A stretch of 64,000 bases of DNA, from positions 3,844,001-3,908,000 of the forward strand of contig NZ_JAPEQG010000001.1 of NCBI RefSeq assembly GCF_026339735.1, written 5' to 3'. The position numbers were made by a program, and so were the translations under genes. Shown here piece after piece: positions 44,669-53,332 of this stretch (position 1 is the first letter of the stretch; every line of letters starts with the position of its first letter). The stretch is from Streptomyces sp. NBC_01669. Its GTDB lineage: Bacteria; Actinomycetota; Actinomycetes; Streptomycetales; Streptomycetaceae. The notes under the pieces are model-generated. The model was not told the origin of the DNA. It made no database searches and worked only from the letters and a program-made list of their open reading frames with translations.

Positions 44669-45949
44669 TCATCGCTCCGCGCCGGATTCCTTCTCCGCCC
44701 GGGCCAGCAACAGCGCCCGCTCGCGCGCGTTACGGGTCAGGTCCGCCGCCCGCCGGAACTCCGCGCGTGCCTCGTCCGTGCGCCCGAGCCGCGCCAGCAG
44801 ATCGCCGCGCACACTCGGCAGCAGGTGGTACGCCCTCAGCGCCGGGTCCCCGGCCAGGGCGTCGACCAGCGCGAGCCCCGCCTCCGGCCCCTGCGCCATC
44901 GAGACGGCGACCGCCCGGTTCAGCTCGACGACCGGCGACGGGGCCGCCTTCAGCAGCAGCCCGTAGAGCGTGGCGATGACCCTCCAGTCCGTCTCCTCGT
45001 ACGTCACCGCGTGGGCGTGGCACGCGGCGATCGCGGCCTGCAGGGCGTAGGGGCCCGGTGCGTCGCCCGCCGCGTTCGCCCGCTCCAGGGCCGCGTATCC
45101 GCGCCGGATCAGCAGCCGGTCCCAGCGGGACCGGTTCTGGTCGGCGAGCAGCACGGGCGCACCGTCCGGCCCGGTCCTGGCCGCGACGCGGGACGCCTGG
45201 AGTTCCAACAGGGCCACCAGGCCGTGCACTTCGGGCTCCTTGTCCATCAGTCCGGCCAGCACCCGGGCCAGCCGCAGCGCGTCCTCGCAGAGCGCCGGGC
45301 GCAGCCAGTCGTCGCCCGCGGTGGCCGAATAACCCTCGTTGAAGATCAGATAGATGACTTCGAGGACGGAGTCGAGCCGGGCCGCGCGCTCGGGGCCGTA
45401 CGGCACTTCGAAGGGGACGCCCGCCCGGCCCAGGGTGCGCTTCGCGCGGACGATGCGCTGGGCGACAGTCGGCTCGGACGCCAGGAAGGCTCGCGCGATC
45501 TCGTCGGTGGTGAGTCCGCCGAGCAGCCGCAGGGTGAGCGCGATCCGGGCCTCGGTCGACAGCACGGGGTGGCAGGCGGTGAAGATCAGCCGCAGCAGGT
45601 CGTCGTCGATGTGGTGGGGGTCCTCGGTGCTGTTGAAGTCTCCCGGCTCGGGCGGCGGCACGTCCTCCAGGCTCCGCCCGACCTCGGCCAGCTTCCGCGC
45701 GTACGTCTCCCTGCGGCGTACGAGATCGATCGCGCGGTGCTTGGCGGTGGCCATGAGCCAGGCGCCCGGTCTGTCCGGGACACCCGACTCCGGCCACTGC
45801 TCCAGCGCGGCGACCAGAGCGTCCTGCGCGAGCTCCTCGGCGATGCCGACGTCCCGCACGATGCGGGTGACACCGGCGATGATCCGCGCGGACTCGATCC
45901 TGAATACCGCCTCGACCGCCTGCGTCGCGCTTGCTTCCGTCACGGCCAC
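44669..45949 (-). CDS. ECF42-type sigma factor with long C-terminal extension
   Basis: 426 residues. Sigma region 2 (FRIESARIIAGVTRIVRDVGIAEELAQDALVAALEQWPESG) and region 4 (LGGLTTDEIARAFLASEPTVAQRIVRAKRTL) occupy about residues 10-165. A helical, TPR-like extension of about 230 residues follows, with ECF42 hallmarks (VIYLIFNEGYSATAG, AVAVSMAQGPEAGLALVDAL, RGDLLARLGRTDEARAEFRRA). In this group the extension, not an anti-sigma factor, controls activity. The start is GTG 45949. The DGPF protein just upstream is the usual partner. Confidence 0.92.
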   Translation of the reverse strand: MAVTEASATQAVEAVFRIESARIIAGVTRIVRDVGIAEELAQDALVAALEQWPESGVPDRPGAWLMATAKHRAIDLVRRRETYARKLAEVGRSLEDVPPPEPGDFNSTEDPHHIDDDLLRLIFTACHPVLSTEARIALTLRLLGGLTTDEIARAFLASEPTVAQRIVRAKRTLGRAGVPFEVPYGPERAARLDSVLEVIYLIFNEGYSATAGDDWLRPALCEDALRLARVLAGLMDKEPEVHGLVALLELQASRVAARTGPDGAPVLLADQNRSRWDRLLIRRGYAALERANAAGDAPGPYALQAAIAACHAHAVTYEETDWRVIATLYGLLLKAAPSPVVELNRAVAVSMAQGPEAGLALVDALAGDPALRAYHLLPSVRGDLLARLGRTDEARAEFRRAADLTRNARERALLLARAEKESGAER

Positions 45950-46001
45950 CCATCAGAGCAGCCGTACCGGGGCGCAGCAAGCACGGCCCGGGACACCCCT
46001 T

Positions 46002-46051
46002 ACGGCCTGGTGCGCGACAGCGAGCGGGCTCGCTGTCGCGCACCAGGCCGT
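46002..46051. terminator. 24-bp perfect hairpin between DGPF gene and sigma gene
   Basis: Arms 46002-46025 and 46028-46051 are exact complements with only GG between them. The last base is inside the DGPF stop codon. It probably ends DGPF transcripts and separates them from the sigma gene. Confidence 0.85.
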
Positions 46052-46407
46052 CAGCTCTCGGCGATCTCGCGGACCTCGGAGGTGACGGTCCAGTTCTTCG
46101 GGTGGATCTCCAGGAACCGCTTGGTCCACTCCAGCGCCTCGGCCATGTCCTTGCACTGGGTGATGGCGTAGCCGCCGACGACTTCCTTCGTCTCGGTGAA
46201 GGGCCCGTCGGTGTAGCTCAGCTTGCCGTCCTCCCAGGTGACCCGGGTCCCCTGCGAGGTGGGGGTGAGCCCGGCGGTCTCCAGCATGACCCCGGCCTTG
46301 GTGATCTCCTCGAACAGCGCGCCCATGCGCGCCTCGAAGTCGGGGTCGGGGGCCTCGGAGGGGAGGTTCTGCTCATCGATGCGGATCATCGACAGGAAGC
46401 GCGGCAT
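46051..46407 (-). CDS. DGPF/YCII-related protein, ECF42 partner
   Basis: 118-residue YCII-related domain protein starting PRFLSMIRIDEQ and carrying the signature SYTDGPFTETKEVVGGYAI. DGPF proteins are the conserved genomic partners and targets of ECF42 sigma factors. ATG 46407 is chosen by homology. A matching ECF42-type promoter lies upstream (46461-46487). Confidence 0.92.
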   Translation of the reverse strand: MPRFLSMIRIDEQNLPSEAPDPDFEARMGALFEEITKAGVMLETAGLTPTSQGTRVTWEDGKLSYTDGPFTETKEVVGGYAITQCKDMAEALEWTKRFLEIHPKNWTVTSEVREIAES

Positions 46408-46460
46408 GGTGACTCCATCGGTACGGGAGGGCGGGGGCTTTCCCTGCCTCTCACCCTTGC

Positions 46461-46487
46461 GTCGAACGGGAGACGTCGCAATCGACA
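46461..46487 (-). promoter_or_regulatory. ECF42-type promoter of the DGPF gene
   Basis: On the minus strand TGTCGA (46482-46487) and TTCGAC (46461-46466) are spaced by 15 bases. This agrees with the TGTCGA/CGAC-type promoter reported for ECF42 in S. venezuelae. Confidence 0.65.
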
Positions 46488-46533
46488 CACTCCCCCGAAG
46501 AAATTGAAGAAGTTTCCGGGAGGCTTTTCCGGA

Positions 46534-47574
46534 CTACCGCAGGGACGCCCACAGCTTGCTCGCGGCCGGTTCCCGCGCCACCACCCGGTTGGGGTCGGAC
46601 GGGGCGGTGACGACGGGCATGGTGACCGTGGTCAGCCCGGTCGCGGGGATGGCGCCCAGGCTCTGCGCCAGGTCTCTCAGCTCGCCGAGCGAGTCGAGGC
46701 CGGTGTCCGTGGTGAGGCTGCCGGTGAACGCGTGCGCCATCGTATACAGGCCGACCGGGTCGGTCAGTGGATCGGTTGTCCCGGCCTGCTCCAGCAGCGC
46801 CTCGACCAGTTGTTGCTGGAGCTTGATCCGGCCCAGGTCGCCGCCGTCCGAATGTTCCGGTCGCTAACCAGGTGGACGACCACCGCTGTATCGGAGCGGG
46901 CGTGGGAGCTGTCACTGCCGCCGAGCACGGAGTTCTCCTTGCCGCTGCGCGAGCCCGAACCGAGGACCAGGGTATTCAGCGCGCCGGTGGGAGCGGGGGT
47001 GCGGAGGCCGCGGCCGACGGCGTCGTGCCCGGGACATCGACCGTGCCCTGGCCGGGCGGTCGCGCCCAGGGCACGGTCGATGTCCATACTGTGGATGTTC
47101 TGGTTCAGATGCCAGTACGCCCACCGTTCCTGGGCAGTGAGCAGGAGTAAGTCCTGGCTCACTGGCACGCCCCGAACGGTCTTGGGCGCGCTGGTCCTCC
47201 GCTTTCGCGTCCCGGTCGGCGACGCATATCCCGTATGCGGTCCGTCCCGGGCGGGCGGAATCCCTACGACCTGGCCATGTGGGTGTGGCCGGAGGCGACG
47301 GGGAGGCCCCGAACCATCTCGCTGGTGACACGGGGGCCCCGACTGCTGACGCCACACCCGGCGTCCCAGATCGCACCGAATACGTTACGCACACCCCGCC
47401 GGACATACCCGCAGCTTGTGACACCGTTCACTCAATCGTGGCCATCTGCACAAAGCGGCTTGCGTGCACAGCAGTTGCGAACCCCGCTCCGGCCGCGGCG
47501 AGCACCAGCACGCAGCCGATCACCGCGGCGGCCGCCCTGAGCGGGCGGGGGCGGCGTCTCTTCTCTCGGGTCAC
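46534..47574 (-). pseudogene. Decayed LytR-CpsA-Psr (LCP) family gene
   Basis: Pieces of one LCP protein survive in three frames. The N-terminus from GTG 47574 has a basic tail and membrane helix but stops at 47428. The middle (about 46860-47150) reads AYWHLNQNIHSMDIDRALG, then LNTLVLGSGSRSG and GGSDSSHARSDTAVVVHL, the LCP phosphate/metal-binding core. The C-terminus (46534-46866) reads GRIKLQQQLVEALLEQAG ... FTGSLTTDTGLDSLGELRDLAQSL ... SDPNRVVA. Over a hundred residues normally between the last two pieces are missing. LCP enzymes ligate glycopolymers to peptidoglycan; this copy cannot work. Confidence 0.85.
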
Positions 47575-47658
47575 GTCGAGGAACGTAAGTCCGAATTATT
47601 ACGAAGGGAACCGTTGTTCGGTTTCCCTTCGGAAAATCTCAGGATCCCTTGAGTTTTC

Positions 47659-47934
47659 TCATGTTCCGCCGACGGAGCCGCCGGCCACCTCGAACCGCCA
47701 TCGGTGCACCGCCCTGGTGATCAACTCGGCTGCGGGTTCGGGCAGCTCGGGCAACTCGGCGCCGTATGCCGCCTCCCACCAGGTGATGACCAGCACCCGG
47801 TCCTGCGGGGCGCGCAGCAGCTCGTACCGCAGCGGCTCGTCCGCCAGCTCACCGGTGCGCGCCCGGGCCCACTCCAGCAGTTCGGCGCCCCGGCCGTCCA
47901 CGGCCCGGGCCTCCCACATGAGGGCGACGGTCAT
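47659..47934 (-). CDS. Small conserved protein, possible ABM-like domain
   Basis: 91 residues (TVALMWEARAVDGRGAELLEWARAR...RVLVITWWEAAYGAELPELP). The pattern of a strand, helix and strand with a late Trp pair suggests a ferredoxin-like/ABM monooxygenase fold without clear catalytic residues. It overlaps the tsaD stop by four bases (ATGA), so it is coupled to the t6A operon. Function unknown. Confidence 0.7.
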   Translation of the reverse strand: MTVALMWEARAVDGRGAELLEWARARTGELADEPLRYELLRAPQDRVLVITWWEAAYGAELPELPEPAAELITRAVHRWRFEVAGGSVGGT

Positions 47935-49028
47935 GAGTACAGGTTGTCCTTGCTGATCTCGTGCACATGGTCGTGGTCGTGCACGCTGCCCGGCACATGC
48001 GTGTCCGTCACCGGCAGCGACGAGTCCGCCGACAGTTCCAGATCGGACGCGGAACGGTTGCGCGCCACCATCTCGGCGCCCAGCGCCGCGACCATCGCCC
48101 CGTTGTCCGTGCACAGTCCGGGCCGCGGCACCCGCAGCCGGATGCCGGCCCGCTCGCAGCGCTCCTCGGCGAGCGCCCGCAGCCGCGAGTTGGCCGCGAC
48201 GCCGCCGCCGATCATCAGGTGGTCGACGCCCTCGTCCTTGCAGGCCCGGACGGCCTTCCGGGTGAGCACATCGACGACGGCCTCCTGGAAGGACGCCGCC
48301 ACGTCCCGTACCGGCACCTCCTCGCCCGCGGCCCGCTTCGCCTCGATCCAGCGGGCGACGGACGTCTTCAGACCGGAGAAGGAGAAGTCGTACGCGGGGT
48401 CGCGCGAGCCGCTCAGTCCGCGCGGGAACGCGATCGCCTTCGGATCGCCCTCCTTCGCCAGCCGGTCGATGACGGGGCCGCCGGGGAAGCCGAGGTTCAG
48501 CACCCGGGCGATCTTGTCGAACGCCTCGCCCGCCGCGTCGTCGATGGTCGCGCCCAGAGGCCGTACGTCGTTGGTGATGTCCGGCGCGAGCAGCAGCGAG
48601 GAGTGGCCGCCGCTGACCAGCAGCGCCATCGTCGGCTCGGGCAGCGGGCCGTGCTCCAGCTGGTCGACGCAGATGTGCGAGGCGAGGTGGTTCACCCCGT
48701 ACAGCGGTTTGTTCAGGGCGTACGCGTACGCCTTCGCCGCGGAGACGCCGACGAGCAGCGCGCCCGCCAGCCCGGGACCCGCGGTGACGGCGATGCCGTC
48801 GAGGTCGCGGGCGCTGATGCCCGCTTCCTTCAGGGCGCGTTCGATGGTGGGGACCATCGACTCCAGGTGCGCGCGGGAGGCGATCTCCGGGACGACGCCG
48901 CCGAAGCGGGCGTGGGTGTCGACGCTGGACGCGACAGCGTCCGCGAGCAGCGTCGTACCGCGGACGATGCCGACGCCGGTCTCGTCGCAGGAGGTCTCGA
49001 TGCCGAGTACGAGCGGTTCGTCAGCCAT
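47931..49028 (-). CDS. tsaD: tRNA t6A37 threonylcarbamoyltransferase TsaD
   Basis: Transfers threonylcarbamoyl to A37 of ANN-decoding tRNAs. 365 residues with the metal-binding HLASH motif, the N-terminal GIETSCDETGVG and C-terminal GGGVAANSRLR, all diagnostic of Kae1/YgjD. It overlaps rimI by one base. With tsaB here and tsaE at 51.5 kb it gives the complex its three dedicated parts. Confidence 0.97.
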   Translation of the reverse strand: MADEPLVLGIETSCDETGVGIVRGTTLLADAVASSVDTHARFGGVVPEIASRAHLESMVPTIERALKEAGISARDLDGIAVTAGPGLAGALLVGVSAAKAYAYALNKPLYGVNHLASHICVDQLEHGPLPEPTMALLVSGGHSSLLLAPDITNDVRPLGATIDDAAGEAFDKIARVLNLGFPGGPVIDRLAKEGDPKAIAFPRGLSGSRDPAYDFSFSGLKTSVARWIEAKRAAGEEVPVRDVAASFQEAVVDVLTRKAVRACKDEGVDHLMIGGGVAANSRLRALAEERCERAGIRLRVPRPGLCTDNGAMVAALGAEMVARNRSASDLELSADSSLPVTDTHVPGSVHDHDHVHEISKDNLYS

Positions 49029-49543
49029 CAGTCAGTTCCAGTTTCCTGTACGTGCTCTGGTGCGGGTTCTTGTACGTGGAGGCGCATGACGAGTGCGTCG
49101 ATGTTGCCCGGCTGGTAGTAGCCGCGGCGGAAGCCGATCGGTTCGAAGCCGAAGCGTTCGTACAGCTTCTGCGCACGCGTGTTGTCGACCCGGACTTCGA
49201 GGAGCACCTCCGCGCACTCGAAGGCCGTGGCGTGCTTCAGCAGATCGGTGAGGAGTTCGGAGCCCAGCCCGCCGCCCCAGTGGTCGCGGGTGACGCCGAT
49301 CGTCTGGACGTCGGCGAGGTCACCGGCGGCGGCGAGTCCGGCGTACCCGGCGATGCGTCCGGTGTCCGGGGCCTCGGCGACGACATAGCGGCGGGTGGCC
49401 TGCGGCCCGCGGGCGTGCGCCAGCTCGGACCAGAACATGCCGGCCGACCAGGCGTCCTCCGGGAACAGCTCGTGTTCGAGCTGCAGCACCGGGTCGATGT
49501 CCCACCAGCGCATCTCACGCAGCACGGCAGTCGGGCTCGTCAC
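49028..49543 (-). CDS. rimI: Ribosomal protein S18 alanine N-acetyltransferase RimI
   Basis: 171-residue GNAT acetyltransferase. Starts GTG 49543, overlapping the tsaB stop by four bases. Acetyl-CoA loop VTRDHWGGGLGSELL (QxxGxG-like position), then ARAQKLYERFGFEPIGFRRGYY, typical of RimI. Coupled between tsaB and tsaD. Confidence 0.92.
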   Translation of the reverse strand: MTSPTAVLREMRWWDIDPVLQLEHELFPEDAWSAGMFWSELAHARGPQATRRYVVAEAPDTGRIAGYAGLAAAGDLADVQTIGVTRDHWGGGLGSELLTDLLKHATAFECAEVLLEVRVDNTRAQKLYERFGFEPIGFRRGYYQPGNIDALVMRLHVQEPAPEHVQETGTD

Positions 49544-50202
49544 TTCGGGGTGACCACCTTGTAGTTCTTCGGGACCTGGGCGTCGGGCCGGCGGAGATAC
49601 AGCGGCTGCGGCGGCAGCAGCTCCGCTCCCGCGGCGAGCCGCTCGGCGGCCAGCGCCGCGAGCGCCCCGGCGCTGACGTGCTCGGGACCGCGGGCGTCCG
49701 GGAACGCGTCGGGGTAGAGCGCCGCGCCCGCCCCGACCACCGGGAGCCCGGCGAGCTGCTCGACGATGTCGGCGGGCCGGTCGACGGCGGGTTCGCCGAC
49801 GCGGGTACGGGGATCCTCGTACCGCGCCCAGTAGACCTCCTTGCGGCGGGCGTCCGTCGCCACGGCGAACGGGCCCTCCAGTCCGCCCTGCCCGGCGGCG
49901 TACGCGAGACCGTCCAGCGTGCACAGCCCGTGGACCGGCACGGAGAGCACCGAGCCGAACGTCGCGGCCGTCACAAGACCGACCCGGAGACCGGTGTACG
50001 GGCCGGGGCCGACGCCCACGACCACGCCGGTCACGGCATCGAGTTTCACCCCGGCCTCGGCGAGGACCCGGTCGACGGCGGGCAGCAGCAGCTCCCCGTG
50101 CCTTCGGGCATCGACCTGGCCAGACTCGGCGACGACGGAGTTCCCGTCGTGCAGGGCGACGGTGACGGCGGGGGTGGCGGTATCCACGGCGAGCAAGAGC
50201 AC
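49540..50202 (-). CDS. tsaB: t6A synthesis complex subunit TsaB
   Basis: 220 residues, ASKHA-fold partner of TsaD. N-terminus LLLAVDTATPAVTVAL and the family stretch GVVVGVGPGPYTGLRVGLVTA. It lacks the metal-binding histidines of TsaD, as normal. First gene of the tsaB-rimI-tsaD operon. Confidence 0.95.
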   Translation of the reverse strand: MLLLAVDTATPAVTVALHDGNSVVAESGQVDARRHGELLLPAVDRVLAEAGVKLDAVTGVVVGVGPGPYTGLRVGLVTAATFGSVLSVPVHGLCTLDGLAYAAGQGGLEGPFAVATDARRKEVYWARYEDPRTRVGEPAVDRPADIVEQLAGLPVVGAGAALYPDAFPDARGPEHVSAGALAALAAERLAAGAELLPPQPLYLRRPDAQVPKNYKVVTPK

Positions 50203-50351
50203 GCAAACAGCCTACGGCTCCGCCGACGGCTCCATGGCGCCCCGTACGGCATCCCGTTCCCACCGGCGCCTGCTGCTACCGTCACCGGGAGACGCGGGTA
50301 CGACGTAAACGCTTGTACGACATACGGACGTCGGCGAAAGGGGCACGCACG

Positions 50352-50915
50352 GTGGCAAGGGGCAGCTCGGGAATCGTGGCCGGGCTCACCGCGGCGGCAC
50401 TCGTCGCGGTCGGCTTCCTGGCCTACCAGGCATCGGCGAACGCCCCCGACTCCGTCGCCGTCCCCAAGCCGGAGGCGTCCAGCAGCGCCCCCGCCGTCGG
50501 CCACGACAAGCCGAAGGACAAGGAGCGTCCGACCGCGCTTCCCGCCGAATCCGGGACCGGGGCGCGGGTGGTGTACGCACTGGGCGACCGGCGTGTGTGG
50601 CTGGTCGACGCGCGGGGGAAAGTGACCCGGACCTTCGCCGTCATGCCGAGTGCCCTGAGCCCACGGCCCGGGGTCTACCAGGTGGGTTCGCGCTCGGGCT
50701 CGATCAAGGGCTCGGACGGCGTGCTGATCGAGCACGTGGTGCGGTTCGCGATGGCCGACGGGGATGTGCCCGTGGGGTTCAGCGCGGCACAGGACGGCTC
50801 GATGGAGAGCCCGGACCCGACGCTGAAGACCGGCGGGGTGCGGATGAAGCGCGCGGACGGCGACGCGATGTGGAGGTTCGCGACGGTCGGCGCCAAGGTG
50901 GTCGTCGTCCCGTAA
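50352..50915 (+). CDS. Exported YkuD (L,D-transpeptidase)-like protein lacking catalytic Cys
   Basis: 187 residues with a signal peptide or anchor (IVAGLTAAALVAVGFLAYQASA) and a Pro/Lys-rich linker. A domain then reads VVYALGDRRVWLVDARGKVTRTF ... PGVYQV ... TGGVRM ... VGAKVVVV. The order matches a YkuD domain, but the SHGCIRM active-site box is TGGVRM, so the nucleophilic Cys is Gly. Start GTG 50352 has AAAGGGG upstream. I infer a non-catalytic, possibly peptidoglycan-binding homologue. Confidence 0.65.
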   Translation: MARGSSGIVAGLTAAALVAVGFLAYQASANAPDSVAVPKPEASSSAPAVGHDKPKDKERPTALPAESGTGARVVYALGDRRVWLVDARGKVTRTFAVMPSALSPRPGVYQVGSRSGSIKGSDGVLIEHVVRFAMADGDVPVGFSAAQDGSMESPDPTLKTGGVRMKRADGDAMWRFATVGAKVVVVP

Positions 50916-51157
50916 CGCCACCGGGTACGGGCGGCCCGGGGCCTCTCGTTCGGATCGGGCCGGGGTCGGCACGCACCTCTGCGGCGTTTTTTGTCGTCGG
51001 TCGCCGACTCCCCCGTGGCCCTCAAGGGCCGTCAAAACATCGGGGGACGCCCTTCGCGTGGGCTTCTTCCTGCGCCTTGCGGCTGCATGCACCGAGGCGA
51101 CGCCGACCGCTCCGAGGCGGGCCGCTCCTCGATCCGGCCCCATCCGGACGAAAGACC
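50916..51157. other. Intergenic region with no gene seen
   Basis: Between the YkuD-like gene and the convergent small-protein gene. It contains GCGGCGTTTTTTG near 50991 and short hairpins; probably terminators only. Confidence 0.4.
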
Positions 51158-51349
51158 TCAGGCGGCGTCGCGCTCCTCGTCACACCCCTGGGGCCCCTGC
51201 TGCTCCTGGGGCTCGTGCCGCTCCTGCCGTTCCTCCGACGGCGGCGTCGAGACCGCGGTCGCCGCGGCGCAGGCCGCCAGCAGATCCTTCATCGACACCG
51301 CGGACGTCACTGGCGGCTGCGGCTGCGCTTCACGCTCGGGCGTCGGCAT
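51158..51349 (-). CDS. Small conserved protein (63 aa) behind an iron box
   Basis: 63 residues, no membrane helix. The N-terminal part TSAVSMKDLLAACAAATAVSTPP looks ordered; the rest is Glu/Gln-rich. Two cysteines. ATG 51349 has a very strong GGAGG six bases upstream. A near-perfect DmdR/IdeR-type box sits 30 bp before the start. Function unknown; iron-dependent expression is inferred. Confidence 0.65.
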   Translation of the reverse strand: MPTPEREAQPQPPVTSAVSMKDLLAACAAATAVSTPPSEERQERHEPQEQQGPQGCDEERDAA

Positions 51350-51378
51350 GGATGCCTCCTGGGCTCCGGTGGAAGGCG

Positions 51379-51398
51379 TGGTTAGGCAGACCTAACCA
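51379..51398. promoter_or_regulatory. Candidate iron box (DmdR1/IdeR type)
   Basis: TGGTTAGG-CAGA-CCTAACCA, perfect 8-bp arms. The inner TTAGGCAGACCTAA differs at only two central bases from the right part of the desferrioxamine-gene iron box as I remember it (TTAGGCTCACCTAA). Confidence 0.6.
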
Positions 51399-51479
51399 GC
51401 TCTCGGCATCCATGTGACCACGCCCAACCCGCCCCGCGCAACAATTTACCGACAGCCTGTCGGAAACGTGTCGGTACTC

Positions 51480-52037
51480 TCAGCGGCCGGCTTCCAGCGC
51501 CGCCCCCAGTCCTGACCAGCGCTCCCCGATCCCGACCAGCGTGACCGAGCGCCGTTCGTCGTCCGTGTCCCCGACCGCGCGGTGGATCAGCACCTGCAGC
51601 CGGTCGTCCGAGAGCTCCTCGACCTTGCCGTCGCCCCACTCCACGACCACCACCGACTCCGGCAGCGACACATCGAGGTCCAGGTCCTCCATCTCGTCGA
51701 GGCCGCCGCCCAGCCGGTACGCGTCGACATGGACGAGCGCCGGACCCCCGCTCAGGGACGGATGGACGCGGGCGATCACAAAGGTGGGAGAGGTGACGGC
51801 GCCGCGCACCCCGAGACCCTCGCCGAGCCCCCGGGTCAGTGTCGTCTTCCCTGCGCCGAGCTCGCCGCTGAGCATCACGAGGTCGCCGGGGCGCAGCAGA
51901 CCGGCGAGACGGCGGCCCAGCGCCTGCATCTGTTCGGCGGACGTGACATCGAAACGGGCGGTGACCTGGGCCTGTGCGGTCATGACCGCCGGAGTGTGCG
52001 CGGTTTCAGCTGCCGGGCTGTTGTGCGGTGCTTCCAT
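51480..52037 (-). CDS. tsaE: t6A synthesis ATPase TsaE
   Basis: 185-residue P-loop ATPase of the TsaBDE complex. Walker A GELGAGKTT, Walker B-like LVHVDAYRL, and VVVVEWGDG. ATG 52037 overlaps the end of the hydrolase gene; a later ATG at 51983 or a TTG at 52046 are possible starts. It lies directly after the hydrolase and upstream of nothing on its strand but the small iron-box gene. Confidence 0.92.
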   Translation of the reverse strand: MEAPHNSPAAETAHTPAVMTAQAQVTARFDVTSAEQMQALGRRLAGLLRPGDLVMLSGELGAGKTTLTRGLGEGLGVRGAVTSPTFVIARVHPSLSGGPALVHVDAYRLGGGLDEMEDLDLDVSLPESVVVVEWGDGKVEELSDDRLQVLIHRAVGDTDDERRSVTLVGIGERWSGLGAALEAGR

Positions 52038-53268
52038 GCCCGCCAACGTTAGCCGCTGCCGGTACGGCTCCGATCCGTACCAGCAGGTCCGCCAGCCGGT
52101 CGGTCACCGTCTCCGGGTGCTCCAGCATCACCAGATGCCCGCCGTCCGGCACGATGACAAGCTCCGCGTCCGGCAGCTGGTCGGCGATCGCCTCGCTGTG
52201 CGAGCTGGGTGTCACCAGGTCCTTGTCGCCCGCCAGGATCAGCACCGGCACGTCACGGAACGCGGGCAGCGCCGTGCTCTTGTCGTGCTCGGTGAAGGCC
52301 GGGTAGAACTCCGCGACCACATCGATCGGTGTGGACTCGATGAGCCGCTCGGCGAACCGCTCGACCGCCGGGTCCACGTCCCGGGAACTGAACGAGTACC
52401 GCTTGATGAGCCCGGCGAAGAGATCGGCGGTCGCCCGCCGCCCCCGCTCCACCAGCTCGGCCTGTGAGCCGAGCGCCCTCAGCACCCCGGGCAGCACCCG
52501 CCGCACGGCGTTCACACCCGCGACCGGCAGCCCGAAACTGACCTCGCCGAGCTTCCCGCTCGACGTACCGACGAAGGCGACGGCGGCGACCCGCTCCCGG
52601 ATCAGCTGCGGGTACTGCTCGGCGAGCGCCATGATCGTCATGCCGCCCATCGAGTGCCCGACCAGTACCAGCCGCCCCTCGGGGGCCGCCGCGTCGATCA
52701 CCGCCTTCAGATCGCGGCCGAGCTGGTCGATCCCGACGGTCACGCCCTGCGCCTGGGCCCGGCCGCGCTCGGACCGGCCGTGGCTGCGCTGGTCCCAGTG
52801 CACGGTGCGCACCAGGTCGCGCAGCGCCGCCCGCTGGAAGTGCCAGGAGTCCTGGCTGAGGCAGTAGCCGTGGCTGAAGACGACGGTGACGGGCCCGGGG
52901 ACCTTGCGGCCGAAAAGACGGCGTCTGCGCGGTCCGGTACCGGCGGGCCCGGAGAACGCACCCGGGCCGGCGCCCGCGCCCGTACCGCCGTCCGGTCCGA
53001 CCTCGTCGGTCTCGTAGTACAGCTCGGTGCCGTCGTCGGCTGCGGCCCGGCCGGGCATGCCGCGCAGCGAGCCGTACGGCCCCGAGGCGTCCAGCGCCAG
53101 CCTGGCCCGCCTGCGCATGCCCCGGCCGACGGTCATCCGCTCGACCGCGACACCGGCCGCCGCCCCGGCTGCGATCACGCCTATGGCGGCTCCGGCGATG
53201 CCCGCCCGGCGCCAGCCGACCGCCGAAGCGGCCGTCGCCATCGCGTCCCCCGCGCTGATCTCGCTCAC
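52006..53268 (-). CDS. Membrane-anchored alpha/beta hydrolase
   Basis: 420 residues. N-terminal hydrophobic segment (about 22-45), a linker, then an alpha/beta-hydrolase fold: SHGY oxyanion strand, nucleophile elbow LVGHSMGGM, catalytic Asp in LAGDKDLVTP and His in PDGGHLVMLEHP. It overlaps tsaE by 32 bases and starts (GTG 53268) 64 bp after alr. Substrate unknown; the same gene sits between alr and tsaE in other Streptomyces as I recall. Confidence 0.9.
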   Translation of the reverse strand: MSEISAGDAMATAASAVGWRRAGIAGAAIGVIAAGAAAGVAVERMTVGRGMRRRARLALDASGPYGSLRGMPGRAAADDGTELYYETDEVGPDGGTGAGAGPGAFSGPAGTGPRRRRLFGRKVPGPVTVVFSHGYCLSQDSWHFQRAALRDLVRTVHWDQRSHGRSERGRAQAQGVTVGIDQLGRDLKAVIDAAAPEGRLVLVGHSMGGMTIMALAEQYPQLIRERVAAVAFVGTSSGKLGEVSFGLPVAGVNAVRRVLPGVLRALGSQAELVERGRRATADLFAGLIKRYSFSSRDVDPAVERFAERLIESTPIDVVAEFYPAFTEHDKSTALPAFRDVPVLILAGDKDLVTPSSHSEAIADQLPDAELVIVPDGGHLVMLEHPETVTDRLADLLVRIGAVPAAANVGGHGSTAQQPGS

Positions 53269-53332
53269 CGTGCCGTGCTCCTCGTCGGTCGTTGTCCGTC
53301 AGGTCAGGTCAGGACGTGCAGGACAGAGCGGA

